Shown here: positions 36,808 to 48,596 of the stretch, piece by piece
Position numbering within the stretch: the stretch's first letter is position 1
Layout: each line of letters starts with the position of its first letter
DNA from: Cryptomeria japonica
Taxonomy: Eukaryota; Streptophyta; Pinopsida; Cupressales; Cupressaceae
Assembly (NCBI RefSeq): GCF_030272615.1
Contig: NC_081405.1
Location: 316,202,041-316,266,040 of the forward strand
Direction: 5' to 3'
Length of the DNA stretch: 64,000 bases
Translations under genes and position numbers: made by a program
Notes under the pieces: generated by a model
What the model was told of the DNA's origin: nothing
The model's database searches: none
Seen by the model: the letters and a program-made list of their open reading frames with translations, nothing else

Positions 36808-36819
36808 AAAGGGGGAGAT
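36808..36819 (+). other. Polypurine tract of C2
   Basis: AAAGGGGGAGAT directly precedes the LTR start TGTTGGAATTAAGG. Confidence 0.85.
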
Positions 36820-38119
36820 TGTTGGAATTAAGGATAAATTGATTATGTGTTGCATTGATGTCAACACTAGTTGTTAGGGATTGTTACCAATAGATAGGTT
36901 ACCAGTATAAGATCTGGTGTTACCGGCAGAAGAGATTATCTATTGGGCACTTTCAACATGTTTGGATCAGTGAAGTATATTGAATTTCATGTGTTATATG
37001 CTCCATGAGCATGTTTGGGTCAGTTGGTATTTGCTTGGTAATTGGATGCTATCATACACTTTGGTAAACCCTTACCGGCACTTGTTTAAGGCTTTACCGA
37101 CAGAGCTTTCAATGAGGAATTGTGACAGGATGCATAAGTGGTGTTGGTGCAGCTTCTAGATGGATTTCAAGATGCTGAAGATGTTCATTCATCGTTCTTC
37201 AATTGCTTGAAGATGTATCATGCTAGTGTGTACTCTACATGTTACTTGGATGTTTCAAGATGTTTTATTGATTTTCTATTATTGTTTTGATCTTAAAACC
37301 GACATGGAATATCATTGTAATAAGGAATTATGTAATGATCTTATTGTAATATCCTCAAGTGGTTGATTTTCTATTATTGTTTTGATCTTAAAGCCGACAT
37401 GGAATATCATTGTAATAAGGAATTATGTAATGATCTTATTGTAATATCCTCAAGTGGCTGACCTAATTGGTTTAGGCCTTAGGGTTTGTATAAATTAGAG
37501 GTAAAAACTCTTTGTAAAGTATCATGTTATTGGAAAGGTCATGATCAAGGAATGTAATGTGCGAATATTGTAATATCATTCAGGTGGAGGAGTTGATTGA
37601 TCATTGGTGATCGAATTGTATTCAGAAGAGGATTTAGTCCTCTGATATTGAGCTTAACGAGGACTGTAATCAGGTATAGTAGATGTTATTTCTTCCAGTT
37701 CACTCTATTGGATTATTGTCCATTTATCTTGAGAAGGTTGTAGCCTCTTTGTAGTCAGTGAGACTCTTTTGTAATGACTAGTACACTCTAGGTAGTGTGC
37801 CTTCCTACAAGTGCAGGCCCCTCATTGTAACACATACTTTCTGCAGAAGTATCATCTGACTGTGGGTAAGTTTCCCATTGTGGTTTTTTCCTTTCTGGGT
37901 TTTTCACGTACAAATCATGGTGTTATGTGGTATGGTTTCTTTACATTGATTATCTAGTTAATTGTTAAGTTGTATTGTTTATCGGTATCTGTTCCTATTA
38001 GCATCTGTCTGTGCTTTATCGATACTTGATTTGTTTAAGGTTATATTGTGGATTAAAAGTTATAATCTATAAACAACTGATTCACCCCCCTCTTAGTTGT
38101 TCACCAGTTATCCTAGCAG
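36820..38119 (+). repeat. 3' LTR of C2
   Basis: It pairs with 10157-11445 and keeps the TG start. It carries a 95-bp tandem duplication (37270-37459) absent from the 5' LTR and lacks about 58 bp present there near 10570-10630. Confidence 0.9.
37270..37459 (+). repeat. 95-bp tandem duplication inside the C2 3' LTR
   Basis: Copies 37270-37364 and 37365-37459 both begin GATTTTCTATTATTG and end with CCTCAAGTGG and a few bases. The 5' LTR has one copy. Confidence 0.9.
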
Positions 38120-38124
38120 CATCA

Positions 38125-38396
38125 AGTTGGAGATTGTTGATGCAGAATAGTGAAGTATGACACTGTACGTTCTACTTTCACTTTGGCATTATTGTCAAAG
38201 GGGGAGAAGAACTATATGATTGGGGAGAAGAACCATATGATTGACAAAGAGAAGATCTATAGAAAGTTACCAGTTGAAGACATGGAGAAACAGTTGAAGG
38301 AGAGTATGGAAAAATGTAAACCACAATTCCTATTTACAATCATAACAAATCAAGGGTTTTGATACTTGTATTGTCATCAATGCCAAAGGAGGAGAT
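38125..38396 (+). other. C1 3' internal remnant and polypurine tract
   Basis: C1 sequence resumes after the C2 target duplication. It contains a repeated GGGGAGAAG and ATATGATTG unit and ends in the PPT AAAGGAGGAGAT (38385-38396). A 70-codon open frame (38150-38362) has no recognisable domain and I treat it as non-coding. Confidence 0.7.
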
Positions 38397-39790
38397 TGTT
38401 GGCATTTACATGAAGATTGCATTGATGAACTATATGTTGTCATTGATGTCAATTATAAATGGTAATGACGTTGTTTCTCAACTGGTAGGTGAGCTGGTGA
38501 AGGAAATTGGTATTACTAGAGAAGCAGTGAGATCAACTGGTAAACCCTACTTGTTGATGTGCTAAACCCTAACCGATGGAGCTTGGTGAATCAATTGTAT
38601 TGGTTTATAATCAAATGATGAGCGATAATGGTTATGCCACATATGCATGTTGTATGTGAAGAGTTTCAAGTAGTTTTTGGCATGTAGAGATAATAGTTTT
38701 ATCTTGGGAATGAGTGAGTTCATTGCATGTAATGGAAACTATGTGATGAGTTACAGGAGATCGATGAAGCGGTGATCAAGGAGCGGTCGAGGTTGTCTTG
38801 AATCATGTGCAATTGATTACTATGTAATCCAATGGTCATACCTGAAATAATTTGTTTTTAATCTCTGTGAGATCTTAGGTTTGTGATGTGTTATCGAATA
38901 GTTGTTTTGCTTATAAGGTCAATGAGTTATTTTGTTATAGTGTTGACAATTTTGGTTGAATGTAAGAGTGATTGGTTTCTGAACCAGGAGATGCATCTAT
39001 AGTATGTGTAAAAGAAGATAGGAGCATGGAAAGGATCCGATCAAGCAGAGTAGTGTTATTTACTAGATCAAAAAACCCCTTTTATTCTCTAACAATTACA
39101 ACAATCAAATCTCTTAACTAGGTAAGCTCTAAAAAACTTAATGTTATCTAAATCATCTAACTAGATGATCCATTAGCTTAGATTTCAAATCTTGTAGCGA
39201 GGTTACTCATAATAGGGTATTGCTTCTAATAGGGCATTATAGTTAATCCCTAAACTAGGTGGTCCCTAACAGGATCTGATCTTAACAGGAGTTCTTGTAA
39301 AGCTTTACCAAGCTTGGCTCCTAACAAGGTGAACTTCAAAAGAGTTCAGAATACTTGTGGGTATTCATCCCCAACGTGGTTTTTCCTGTTTGGGTTTTCA
39401 TGTCAAAATTATTATGTCAAGTGGTGAATGTTTTTGTGGTTATGTTTGCTATGGCTAATTTTCTTAATTTCTAAATCCACTTAAATATAATAGGATGACA
39501 CACAACAATCTGAAATGACATTTTACTTTTTATAGTAAAGTATTTGGATGTTTTGGTTAAAAGGTTTTGAGAGTTTTAGAGTTGTTTTACATTTTGTTAT
39601 GAAAGTCAATCAGTATACTTGACACTGATATTGCAATTTGTAGTTTAGTGTTTGAACTAGTTAGTTCTAAGTTTGACTTGAGAGGTTATTTTTGAGTTTG
39701 GTGAAAGTCTAGTTAGTTTTCTATCTACGTATTCACACCCCCACCCCTCTCAGTAGTTGACCGGATCCTTATTGATTCATCATACCATCG
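38397..39790 (+). repeat. 3' LTR of C1
   Basis: It starts TGTTGGCATTTACATG after the PPT and ends CATACCATCG, where the final A of the 5' copy has become G. It is followed by the target copy gtaat. Confidence 0.85.
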
Positions 39791-41302
39791 GTAATAGTGA
39801 CTCGTACGACAGTTTATACTTTCTCAGATGACAAACTAGTAATGTTGAACTTGATTCGTACGACAGTATGTGTATGGAAGAACGATAATTATTAGAGAGT
39901 TGTACGAAAAAAAAAAGACTCATATGACACAAGAATGGATAGGGACAAGTTTCTAACAAGGACAAAGATTTTTACCGCTAAGTTTTTTGGTGTTTTTGAT
40001 TGTTTTCCATTTTTCGGGGTTTCAGTTTCCATTTCTAGGACAAAAACATAACAAGCACGCAAGATGTAAAGTGAGTTCAAGTACAACATGCTACCCCTAA
40101 GGAAGTTCACAGAGAGAGAAAAACTTTGCTTGTAGGCTTAGGTACACACCCAATAGCTAATCAGAATATAGTCGTTGATTCTTACGCAACAGATTCTCAA
40201 TGTCGTATTAGCCAACTCTAAATACTAATGGGGGTATGCTATGGCAAGTATCTTGGGAGAGCTACTATCTCTCTTGCACAAAAATTATCCCTGTTTTAGA
40301 GGTGAACCATGTAGCTTCTATATTAAATTTATTAGTAAGGACTTTCGTTCCAAATCACCCCTTGAAGTTGCGCAAGCACGTTTGAGGTTTATAGCTCGAC
40401 AAGATACCGAAACAAGATGTAGTCACGAAAGCATGATTGAGACTGAAAGGCCATACAAAATGCCCGATATGAAAGATATCAAAGAGAAAACTATTTAATC
40501 CTGTCCTCCGAGACTTTAATCCCGAAATCCCTATTTATTATAGTGAGTTGAAATGCTTGGGTCTAGCTATACTCACTTGGGTCATTCTCACAGGGTGATT
40601 ACTTTTTCCCACTGTGACAGGTCTGCTAAAAGAATACAAATCTCAAACTAGAAAAACTTCAAGGGTATGGATTTCTGATTGTCTGTGCAGACAAGACCAT
40701 ACTCTCCTACCTTTTAGACTTTTCTCAAACATGAAAGATAGATTTGTTCATTTACCACATTGCAATTTAATTTCCCAGGAATGAATTAAAGAATACACAA
40801 AATTTACTTGAATCTCATCACACAACCTGCAAAAATAATGAATCAGTAGTCATATTGTTTTTGAGCGACAAATGTGTTCTTCGACAAACATTCTACAAAC
40901 ACTGGTTAGGCTATGAAAAAAATATCTCACACAGATAGGAAACAAGCCAGGGTTAGCATTAATGTCATCAAATTTGAATCAGAAAAAACCCTTAAAATGT
41001 AATATATTTTTGATATGAGAAAATAGAGTATCGTACGAGTATTATCACATAGTCATATGAGTATTATCCATAGACCATACGATATTCCATATAGGGCCAT
41101 ACACGAAACCAAAGAGTCATACAAGGTTTCTCAAAGAGTCGTATGAGTATTCACAACATATAGTATGACAAAAAATTAAATCTCATCATGTACCTTGCAG
41201 AAATTCGTATGATTCTTTGCAAGAATTGTACAAAAAAAATACGAAAAAATGAAAAGAACTGATCTGTAAGGTCAAAAAATGTAGTCTCGAGCCCCACAAA
41301 AA
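39791..41302 (-). other. 5' untranslated region of G1, right piece
   Basis: No coding region is seen. It holds a hairpin at 40679-40694, one diverged unit of the 53-bp repeat near 40827, and a GAAGTTGCGCAAGC block near 40369, all shared with G2. It also has many CGTACGA or TCATATGA words near 39800-39920 and 41030-41200. Open frames here, such as 40241-40498, match nothing I recognise. Confidence 0.45.
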
Positions 41303-42830
41303 TGTGTGTGTGAAAAGTGGTAATCTGCAAGGTGTGAGGCATAGACACCTAAATAAATCATTGCATGCATGGTTAGACAGATATAATCGTGAATGTGAAA
41401 ACCATAACAAATCAACCTATTTCCTTCTAGAAGATGTGAGTATAGACTTTCTCTCAGATTTGTCTAAGCAATACCTGTGACAAGACTACACCAAGACGAA
41501 GGATTTAATCTATATGAGCACAAAATTGAGCTAAATGGAGGCAAGATTAAACTATATGGATGCAATATTAACCTAGATATGTAAGATTAAGCTATGAATG
41601 ATTAAACTAAATATGCAAAAACCTAAGATACAAGAATCTCAAAGAACAATATTCTTTAATACTCTAGAGAAAAAACAACAAAGTAACAATAAATCTCCAG
41701 GGTGTCTTGAATGAAAGATGCAAGGTTGAATTTATAGAGAATCTAAAGATACCAATTGTTAAGATCGATTAATGATGAGCAGTTGAGATTCCTCAAAAAT
41801 AAAAGCCCAAACTAGGTGAATTGGAATAATTAATTTCTTTGATTTAGTTTCAGAGAAGATTAGATTGAGTTAATCTTGAGATAAATTCCAATTAAAGCTT
41901 GATTGAATGCATTAAGAGTATAAGTCCGAGTTTGCATTGAAGATATAAATTTAGTCGATTCCATGCACATGAGATCAAATTTGTTGATTCCATGGACATT
42001 CCTCTTAATTGCTCAAGATTTTTATTAGAAAAATCCTTTTTAATGCAACTAAATTTATCTCCTCAATATTTTCTTTGAGTTTTAATTTTAGAGAAAATGA
42101 TTTATTCAATTTAAGTCCTTTTCTTTCTTTTCTGATATTTCTCAAGTTATCTCAAATTCAGAAAAAGAAATATCTCAAGTTGATTTCGACTCATAATTTA
42201 ATTCCTTTTGTAAATTAATTCCTTTCTGTAAATTATTTCAGTTTTTATGATTTAAATGGTAAATTGATTTATTAATTAAATATGCTACGATATTTAATAA
42301 AATAAATAGAATAATTGATTAGAATGATTTACTTGGGATGATTAATTAATTAAATAAATATTTAAATAATATGGAATGATTTATTTGCCATGTGACATTG
42401 ATGATTGAGGAATTAATTAATTAGGTGCTCAAGATTAATTTAATTGTCTTTGGTTAGGACCTTGGTGATGTAGTCGAGATTAGGGGCTCATGGTTTAGCG
42501 GACCATTTTTAGGGTATTTATCTTTGATTTCTAGTTTGATTTGGACTTTTTGGAAGTAATAGAATTTAACTATATCCCAAACATTTAAGCTTCTATAATC
42601 ATTTATTTTTATTCTTTTGATGAGCTGAAGATGAGAGCTACTTTTTGCTCAATTTTTGGTAGTTTCAATTTGGTTCCTTTATTTTATTATTTTGATGAGC
42701 TGAAGATGATAGCTACTTTAGCTCAATTCTTGGTAGTTTGAACCTGGTGGATGACTTCCTTTAGCTCACTCAAGGAAAATTATATTTTATTATTTGCAAT
42801 TTTTTTTACATTTTTGGGGTGTATGTGTCA
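41303..42830 (-). repeat. 5' LTR of G1 (approximate)
   Basis: On the - strand this block would start TGACACATACACCCC at 42830, resembling the G0 LTR start (TGTAGACATAC), and end near 41303. It is AT-rich with TTAATTAA words and has a TATAAATT-type box at 41736-41729. The boundaries come from comparison with G0 and G2, because no second LTR is visible. Confidence 0.4.
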
Positions 42831-43670
42831 CTTAAAGGTATCTAATGATTAGATTTGGAATGACACCTTTTTTGGTTAAAAAAATAATGAAAAACATAAT
42901 TGACATCAAATAAAATTAAGGCTTACCTATACATAAAGCATCTTATGAATTGTGAATATTCCATTAGAGTAAAAGCACATTGCAAAATGAAGAAGTCACA
43001 TGGATTACAACCACAAACTAGAGAGAGAAAGAAACCTGAAAGAAATTCAACTATATCATTTTTTTTCTTATGGTCTTGTCTCTAAAACTACAACACAAAT
43101 TCAAGGAGCCCTGGCTTATAATGTTTATTTTGTAGAATTTTTCTTTTATCTTTATTTTAAACCTATAAAAAATATTTCCCTATTTCCACTAACTATAATT
43201 TTCATTCCAAGCATTCAGATCATGTGCTTTTTGAAAAGTTTGAATTTTTTTTCTTTGTGATCTTAAAACCACTCAATTTTGATATTGTGAAGGATTATTA
43301 ATAAATTCTAGCAACACAGATCAGTATTTGAATTTGTTCATATAAATATTTTACATTGATGCACTATTTTTTTTAATGTCTTGTATATAATTATTATTTG
43401 AATTTCTCTCTCAACCATTATAGAAGAAATTAAAAACTTGTGAAATGTATAAGTGAGAATGAGGCTTTTTATAGTAATCTAAGTATTGAATGAAATCATT
43501 GTACTGAAAAAACTATGCTTGCTACTTTTTATAAAATAGTTTATCCGATTTAAATAATATCCCCAAAGGGATTTTGCATGACAATGCTCCGGTGCAAAAA
43601 TACAAGTTTACAAGGCCTAGCTCATCATGTTCTCAATCTGAATTAAATGAATCTTTAAAAACCAAACTAA
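42831..43670. other. AT-rich region without a recognised gene
   Basis: It lies between the G1 LTR and C4. Open frames at 42900-43260 are short, low-complexity and rich in F and S, with no domain I recognise. No paired repeats were found. Confidence 0.5.
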
Positions 43671-44027
43671 TGTTATTAATTAACGACAACAAGACAACTG
43701 ATAAATGCCTAAACTAAATATTTTTTGCAGCTGAATACCTAAAACTTTTCTCAAAATATATAAAAAATCAATATTAAATAGACAACACAAATTTACGTGA
43801 AAAACCCCAACTGGGGAAAAAACTAGGGGAAAAGAATCAACAACATTTTATTAATTGCGAAAATGTACATCAAAAACAACTACATCACAATTCTCAAAGA
43901 GGCTTATGATATAGATTCTAGAAACTAATAAAGAAAGTGTCCACTGAACAACCTTTGGAAACGGAAACAATTCCAAACCTAATCTCCTCATTATAATAAT
44001 TTATTTTATTTGATCTCATAAGTAAAA
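43671..44027 (-). repeat. 3' LTR of C4
   Basis: In + reading it starts TGTTATTAATTAACG and ends AGTAAAA. It aligns with 48076-48413 (TGTTATGAATTAATGG to AATAACA). Confidence 0.8.
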
Positions 44028-44099
44028 ATCTCCCAATTGAGATCAAATAGAGGTTTACACATTATTTTATATTTCCTTGCTGCTGATCCAATTCCAAGT

Positions 44100-47000
44100 T
44101 GTTTCATCACGTTTGTATCAAACCAATCAAGGTTCTACAAATATATTGTTTATCCCTTGGTTAAAATTTGGTTAACATATCGACTTGATTATCTTTTGTG
44201 TGTATTTTCTCCAAGTATGGTAGATCATCATTAAGAACTTTGTGAATCTAGTGATATCTAACATCAATGTGTTTTGTTTTATCATGAAAGGACGAATTTT
44301 TGGCAACATCAATTGCACTTTGTCTATTACAATTCAATACATACTTTTCTTGTTGCAAACCTAGTTCTTCCTAAAAATTCCTCATCCAAAGCATTTATTT
44401 TCCTGCTTCAGTTGTTGCAATATATTCAACCTCTATGGTAGATAGAGCCATTACTTTTTGTAACCTAGACACTCATGAGACTGTAGTTCCCGAAAAAGTA
44501 TAAATGTGCTATTGTAGCTCTTCGAGAATATATGTTACATGCCATATCAGCATCTGTAAATACTTCCAACAAGATATCAACATCCTGAAAACACAAGCAA
44601 TGATTAACTGATCCTTTAATTTATTTAAGAATCCATTTAACTACAGCTTAATGTTCTTTGCCTGGATTTTCCAAAAACCTACTTACAACTCCTACTGAAT
44701 GTGCAATGTTAGGACACGTGCATACCATACCATACAGAAGACTTCCTACCATAGAGGCATATGGAATTTTTGATATTTCTTCGCTTTCTTCAGTACTAGT
44801 GGGACATTGACTAGATGAGAATTTAAAATGAGAAGCAAGTGGTGTACCTATAGGCTTTGCACTAGACATATTAAATTTTTCCAATACCTTTTCAAGATAT
44901 TGTTGCTGCGAAAGCCATAATTTTTTGTTTTCTCTATCACGAGTAATTTGCACCGCCAAAATCTTCCTTGTTGATCCCAAATATTTCATTGCAAAAGCCT
45001 AACTTAATTCTTCTTTTAAGTTTTTAATTGTCAACTTGTCTTTTCTAGCAATCAACATGTCATCAACATACAATAGTAAGACAATGAAATTACCATTTTC
45101 TTCTCTTTTAATGTATACACAATGATCTGCATTTAATATTTTAAAACCATTATTAACCATAAAAGAATTAAATTTCTTATACCATTGGCGTGGGGCTTGT
45201 TTCAACCCATAGAGACTCTTATTTAACTTGCAGACCAAATTTTCTCTACCTTTTTCAATAAATCCCTCTGGCTGCTCGATAAGAATCTTGTCATCTAAAC
45301 ATCCATGTAAAAAGGTTGTCTTGACATCTAGTTGTTCTAATTCTAAATCTAGAGCAGCAACAAGACCAAGTACTACTCATATTGATGTCATTTTAATGAC
45401 AGGGGAAAACTTTTTTGTAAAATTAATACTTGGTTCTTTCTCAAATCCTTTCACCACTAGTCATGCTTTAAATATTTTCTGATTTTCTTTGCCTTCATGT
45501 TTTATGTGATACACCCACTTGTTCATTAGAACTTTTCTTCCTTTTGGTCTTTCAACCAAGTCCCATGTGTTATTTTCATGCAGAGAGTTTATCTCTTCTT
45601 TCATAGCCTTTTTCCAATTTACACAATTTTCACCTTCACTTGCTCCCTGAAAATAAGCAGGTTCACCTTCATCAGTAAATAGCACATATTCTGATGGAGA
45701 ATACCATTGTGAAAGCCTATGTTTCCTACTTAATCGAAAAACTTGTTCTTATACTTCTTGTTGGTGTCCCTGATTTTCATTTTCTTGCAAGGGCTGTTCA
45801 TTATCTTCTTGTAATGGTGGTTGGTTTTCTTATTGTTTTTCCTATACTTTTGGAATTTCAATAAATTGCTTCTACACACCATTTTGAATAGCCTTAAACA
45901 TTTTATCTTCATTCAAAATAACATCCCTACTTCTAATAATCCTCCTTGTTAAAGGATCCCACAACCAGCAACCTAACTCATTATCAACATATCCTAAAAA
46001 AATACATTTAAGTAATGTTTCATCCAACTTGGACCTTTGTTCATTAGGACTATGTGCATATGCTTTGCATCCAAATACTTTTAAATGAGTATAACACAAT
46101 TTTTTACCAATCCATACCTTTTCAAGAATACCACCATTTAATGAAGTCGGGGAAGAATGATTTATTAAGTAGAAAGTTGTATTAAAAGCCTTTGCCCAAA
46201 AATATTTTGGCAAACTAGAATTTAAAAGAATGCTCCTTACTTTTCCCATTATTGTTCGATTCATTCTTTCTGAAGTTTCATTTTATTGTGGGGTGCGTGG
46301 AACTGTTTTAATGTGCTTTATCCCATGTTTACTACACTAGTCTTCAAACAATTAAGAATAATGTCCCCATCCTCATCTATTCTAATACATCTCAGTAATT
46401 TATTAGATGCATCATAAACCTAATCTTTGGTCTTCATAGGATAAGCCCACACCTTCTTCAATGCATCATCAATAAATGTTACAAAATAAATTGCTCCTCC
46501 TAGTGATTTTCAATTAACTGGTCCACATACATCAGAATTTATTAGATCTAATATTTTTGTATCTCTTTTAGGACTAGCTCTTATAAACGATACCCTTTTC
46601 TATCTACCCATAACACAATGTTCACAAAATTTAAATTTTGTACCTTTTATACCAGGTAAAATCTTTTGTTTGGCATTAATTTTTAGGCCTGTTTCATTCA
46701 TGTGGCCAAGTTCTTTTTTCCATAAATCTGGTCCAGACTCCTCCTTTACAATATCAATCATGTCTATTCTTTGTAACTTTGATTTCAATCTATAGAGAAA
46801 GCCTATTTTCTGCCCTTTTGCAACAACCACTGAACCTTTTATAATTTTCCATCCTCCTTTTCCAAACATTGTATGGTAGCCTTCATCATCTTACTTTCAA
46901 AATGAAATCAAATCCATTCCAAGTTCTGGTGCATGCCTAACCTGTGTAATAAATAGACTACAACCATCTTCTATTTTTATTAGAATGTCTCCTATTCCTT

Positions 47001-48005
47001 CAATATTACAAAGACTCTTATCACCCAAGTGAACTTTACCATATAACCAAATCTATAAGAAATAAAATCCAATCACTATCATAGTTAGAAGTAGAAAGAA
47101 ATACATCCTCATCAGGTACAATAATTAATACCTCTCCTTCTGACAGGACAGCAATAGTTTCCTCATTATTGTTGGCTACCTTTTGCTCCTCCTTTAATTT
47201 TCAGCAATTCTTTTTGATATGGTCAAGTTTTCCACAATGATAGCAGGTAATTCTTCCACGCCTAGACTTTGACCTGCCTCTAGAAATTGATCTATTGGAG
47301 TTTTTTCAATATGGCTTCCTTCCCCGATCACTCAGGGTTAATGCCTCCATATTTGACATTTCCTCTCCCATTGATTTCCTACACATTTCTTCATTCAATA
47401 AACTGTTACAAACATCTCCAAAAGATAATTTACCTTTTGGTGCATCATTACTTATGGTGACAACTAAGTTTTACCAACTATCAGGCGTATAATTTAATAG
47501 TAGAAGAGCTTTAATCTCATCATCAAAAACAATCTTCAATGAAGTCAATTGATTCAACACTATGTGCAACTCATTTAAATATTTTGCCACTGGACTTCCT
47601 TCCCTCATTTTGAGCTTAAACAATCTTTTCATCAAAAATAATTTATTGATAAATATTTTGCCACTGGACTTCCTTACCTCATTTTGAGATTAAACAATCT
47701 TTTCATCAAAAATAATTTATTGACTGTTGTATCTCGTTCATATAAGTCATCAAGCTTTTTCCATAATGATGCAGTTGTCTTTTCTTGTGAAACATGGAAG
47801 TATACCATGTCTGCCAAAGATTGTCAAATAGTAGCAATTGTCTTTCAATCTAACTTGTCCCAATCTTCATCATATTTTGTGGCTTCTTTGATTTCCCCTG
47901 AATCGACAGTTGTAGATATTTGAGGGTGATTATATCTTCCATTTTCAACCTCCATATGTTAAAGTTTTCCCCTATAAGCTTTTCAATACTTATAATTGAT
48001 TCCAT
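44100..48005 (-). pseudogene. C4 gag-pol, decayed
   Basis: On the - strand gag begins at ATG 48005 (MESIISIEKLIGENFN, KMEDII) with a zinc knuckle CYHCGKLDHIKKNC near 47240-47200. A protease region is not clear. GAG-pre-integrase lies at 46869-46600 (WKKELGHMNE, FCEHCVMGR) and integrase at 46264-45872 (MNRTIMGKVRSIL, VFGCKAYAH). RT lies at 45685-44648 (NKWVYHIKHEG, YGLKQAPRQWYKK, LLYVDDMLIA). RNase H remnants span about 44460-44100 (EVEYIA, KHIDVRYH). There are many stops and shifts, and the gag carries a 74-bp tandem duplication at 47578-47725. Confidence 0.8.
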
Positions 48006-48075
48006 TGAATCACTTGTAAATAAAACTTATTCACACCAAATCTGCAACAAAGACTTAAGAGGCTCTGATACCAAT

Positions 48076-48413
48076 TGTTATGAATTAATGGCAGCAAGAC
48101 AACCAATAAATACCTAAACTAAATATTTTGTGCAGCCAAATACCTAAAACATTGCTCAAAATAAATAAAATAACAATATAAAATGAACAACACAAATCTA
48201 CGTGAAAAACCCCAACTACGAGAATCAGCAGCATTAATCATAGAGATGTACATAAAAACAACTACATCACAATTCTCAAAGAGGCTTATGATATATATTC
48301 TGGAAACTAACAAAGAAACTATCCACGGAACGACTTTGGAAACCGAAACGATTCTAAACCTTAACTCCTCATAATAATAATTTATTTGATTTTATTTGAT
48401 CTCACAAATAACA
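48076..48413 (-). repeat. 5' LTR of C4
   Basis: It is 338 bp, next to the reverse-complement PBS (GGCTCTGATACCAA, 48061-48074). Its outer edge lies about 180 bp from the chitinase stop codon. Confidence 0.85.
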
Positions 48414-48571
48414 ACTGAACCATACAAACTGAAGAAGGTATCTAAAAACAAAGTCCATCTCCGGGAGTAAAGGAAGACAAAAGTGTTCTCGTTTCATTTT
48501 GAAGCTGGTGAAACATAAAGAACAGACAATTCGTCAATTCTGACAAGATCTTCACTGCTCTGCAGCACTTG

Positions 48572-48577
48572 TTTATT
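48572..48577 (-). terminator. Polyadenylation signal of the chitinase gene
   Basis: AATAAA on the - strand lies 20 bp beyond the stop codon. It is the nearest canonical signal before C4. Confidence 0.5.
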
Positions 48578-48596
48578 TATGCGAAGGTTTGTAATA

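Larger units (their letters stand above)
10157..38119 (+). mobile_element. Copia LTR retrotransposon C2, inside C1 and split by C3
   Basis: LTRs lie at 10157-11445 and 36820-38119 with exact 5-bp target duplications (gcatc). The PBS is at 11447 and the PPT at 36808-36819. Gag and pol run 11504-15689. The 3' internal sequence is cut at 16000 by C3 and resumes at 36794. It sits 90 bp after the C1 pol stop, in the same orientation as C1. LTR mismatch is roughly 14 percent over the first 200 bp by eye. Confidence 0.9.
4479..39790 (+). mobile_element. Copia LTR retrotransposon C1, split by C2
   Basis: Paired LTRs lie at 4479-6057 and 38397-39790, with a PBS at 6059 and a PPT at 38385-38396. Gag and pol occupy 6129-10066. 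Flanking 5-mers gtaag (4474-4478) and gtaat (39791-39795) match at 4 of 5 positions. Internal sequence stops at 10156 and resumes at 38125 after the C2 insertion. The LTRs differ at roughly 24 of the first 165 aligned bases by eye, the oldest pair in the copia series along with C2. All frames are broken, so it is a fossil. Confidence 0.85.
1650..42830 (-). mobile_element. Old, internally deleted gypsy element (G1), outermost host of the nest
   Basis: G1 is present as two pieces, 1650-4478 and 39791-42830, split by C1. On the - strand the order is an LTR at about 41303-42830, a 5' untranslated region (41302-39791 then 4478-3873), a degenerate gag-like frame (3872-1806), and a short stretch near 1790-1710 that resembles the extreme C-terminus of a gypsy integrase (NMHLK in the reading). 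Both pieces share scattered CGTACGA-type words, and the right piece shares a hairpin, a 53-bp repeat unit and a GAAGTTGCGCAAGC block with the G2 5' region. Protease, RT, RNase H and most of integrase are missing, so this is a deletion derivative. The left end is not seen and may be cut by G0. Confidence 0.5.
43671..48413 (-). mobile_element. Copia LTR retrotransposon C4
   Basis: Short LTRs lie at 43671-44027 and 48076-48413, with flanking 5-mers actaa (43666-43670) and actga (48414-48418). On the - strand come a PBS next to 48075 (TTGGTATCAGAGCC), gag from 48005, pol to about 44100, and a PPT (AATTGGGAGAT) at 44038-44028. Its domain sequence (KMEDIITL, YGLKQAPRQWYKKF, PKILAVQI-type RT end) differs from C1-C3, so it is another copia lineage with much shorter LTRs. 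Frames are heavily broken. Confidence 0.85.

Noticed and set aside
36561-36842. 93-codon + frame, with a similar one at 16982-17164
   Set aside because: Both lie in the same stretch of the two C3 LTRs, and the first runs across the LTR end into C2. The resemblance is LTR identity, not a gene.
38150-38362. 70-codon frame between C2 and the C1 3' LTR
   Set aside because: It lies in the C1 3' non-coding interval, contains a local repeat and has no match to a copia domain.
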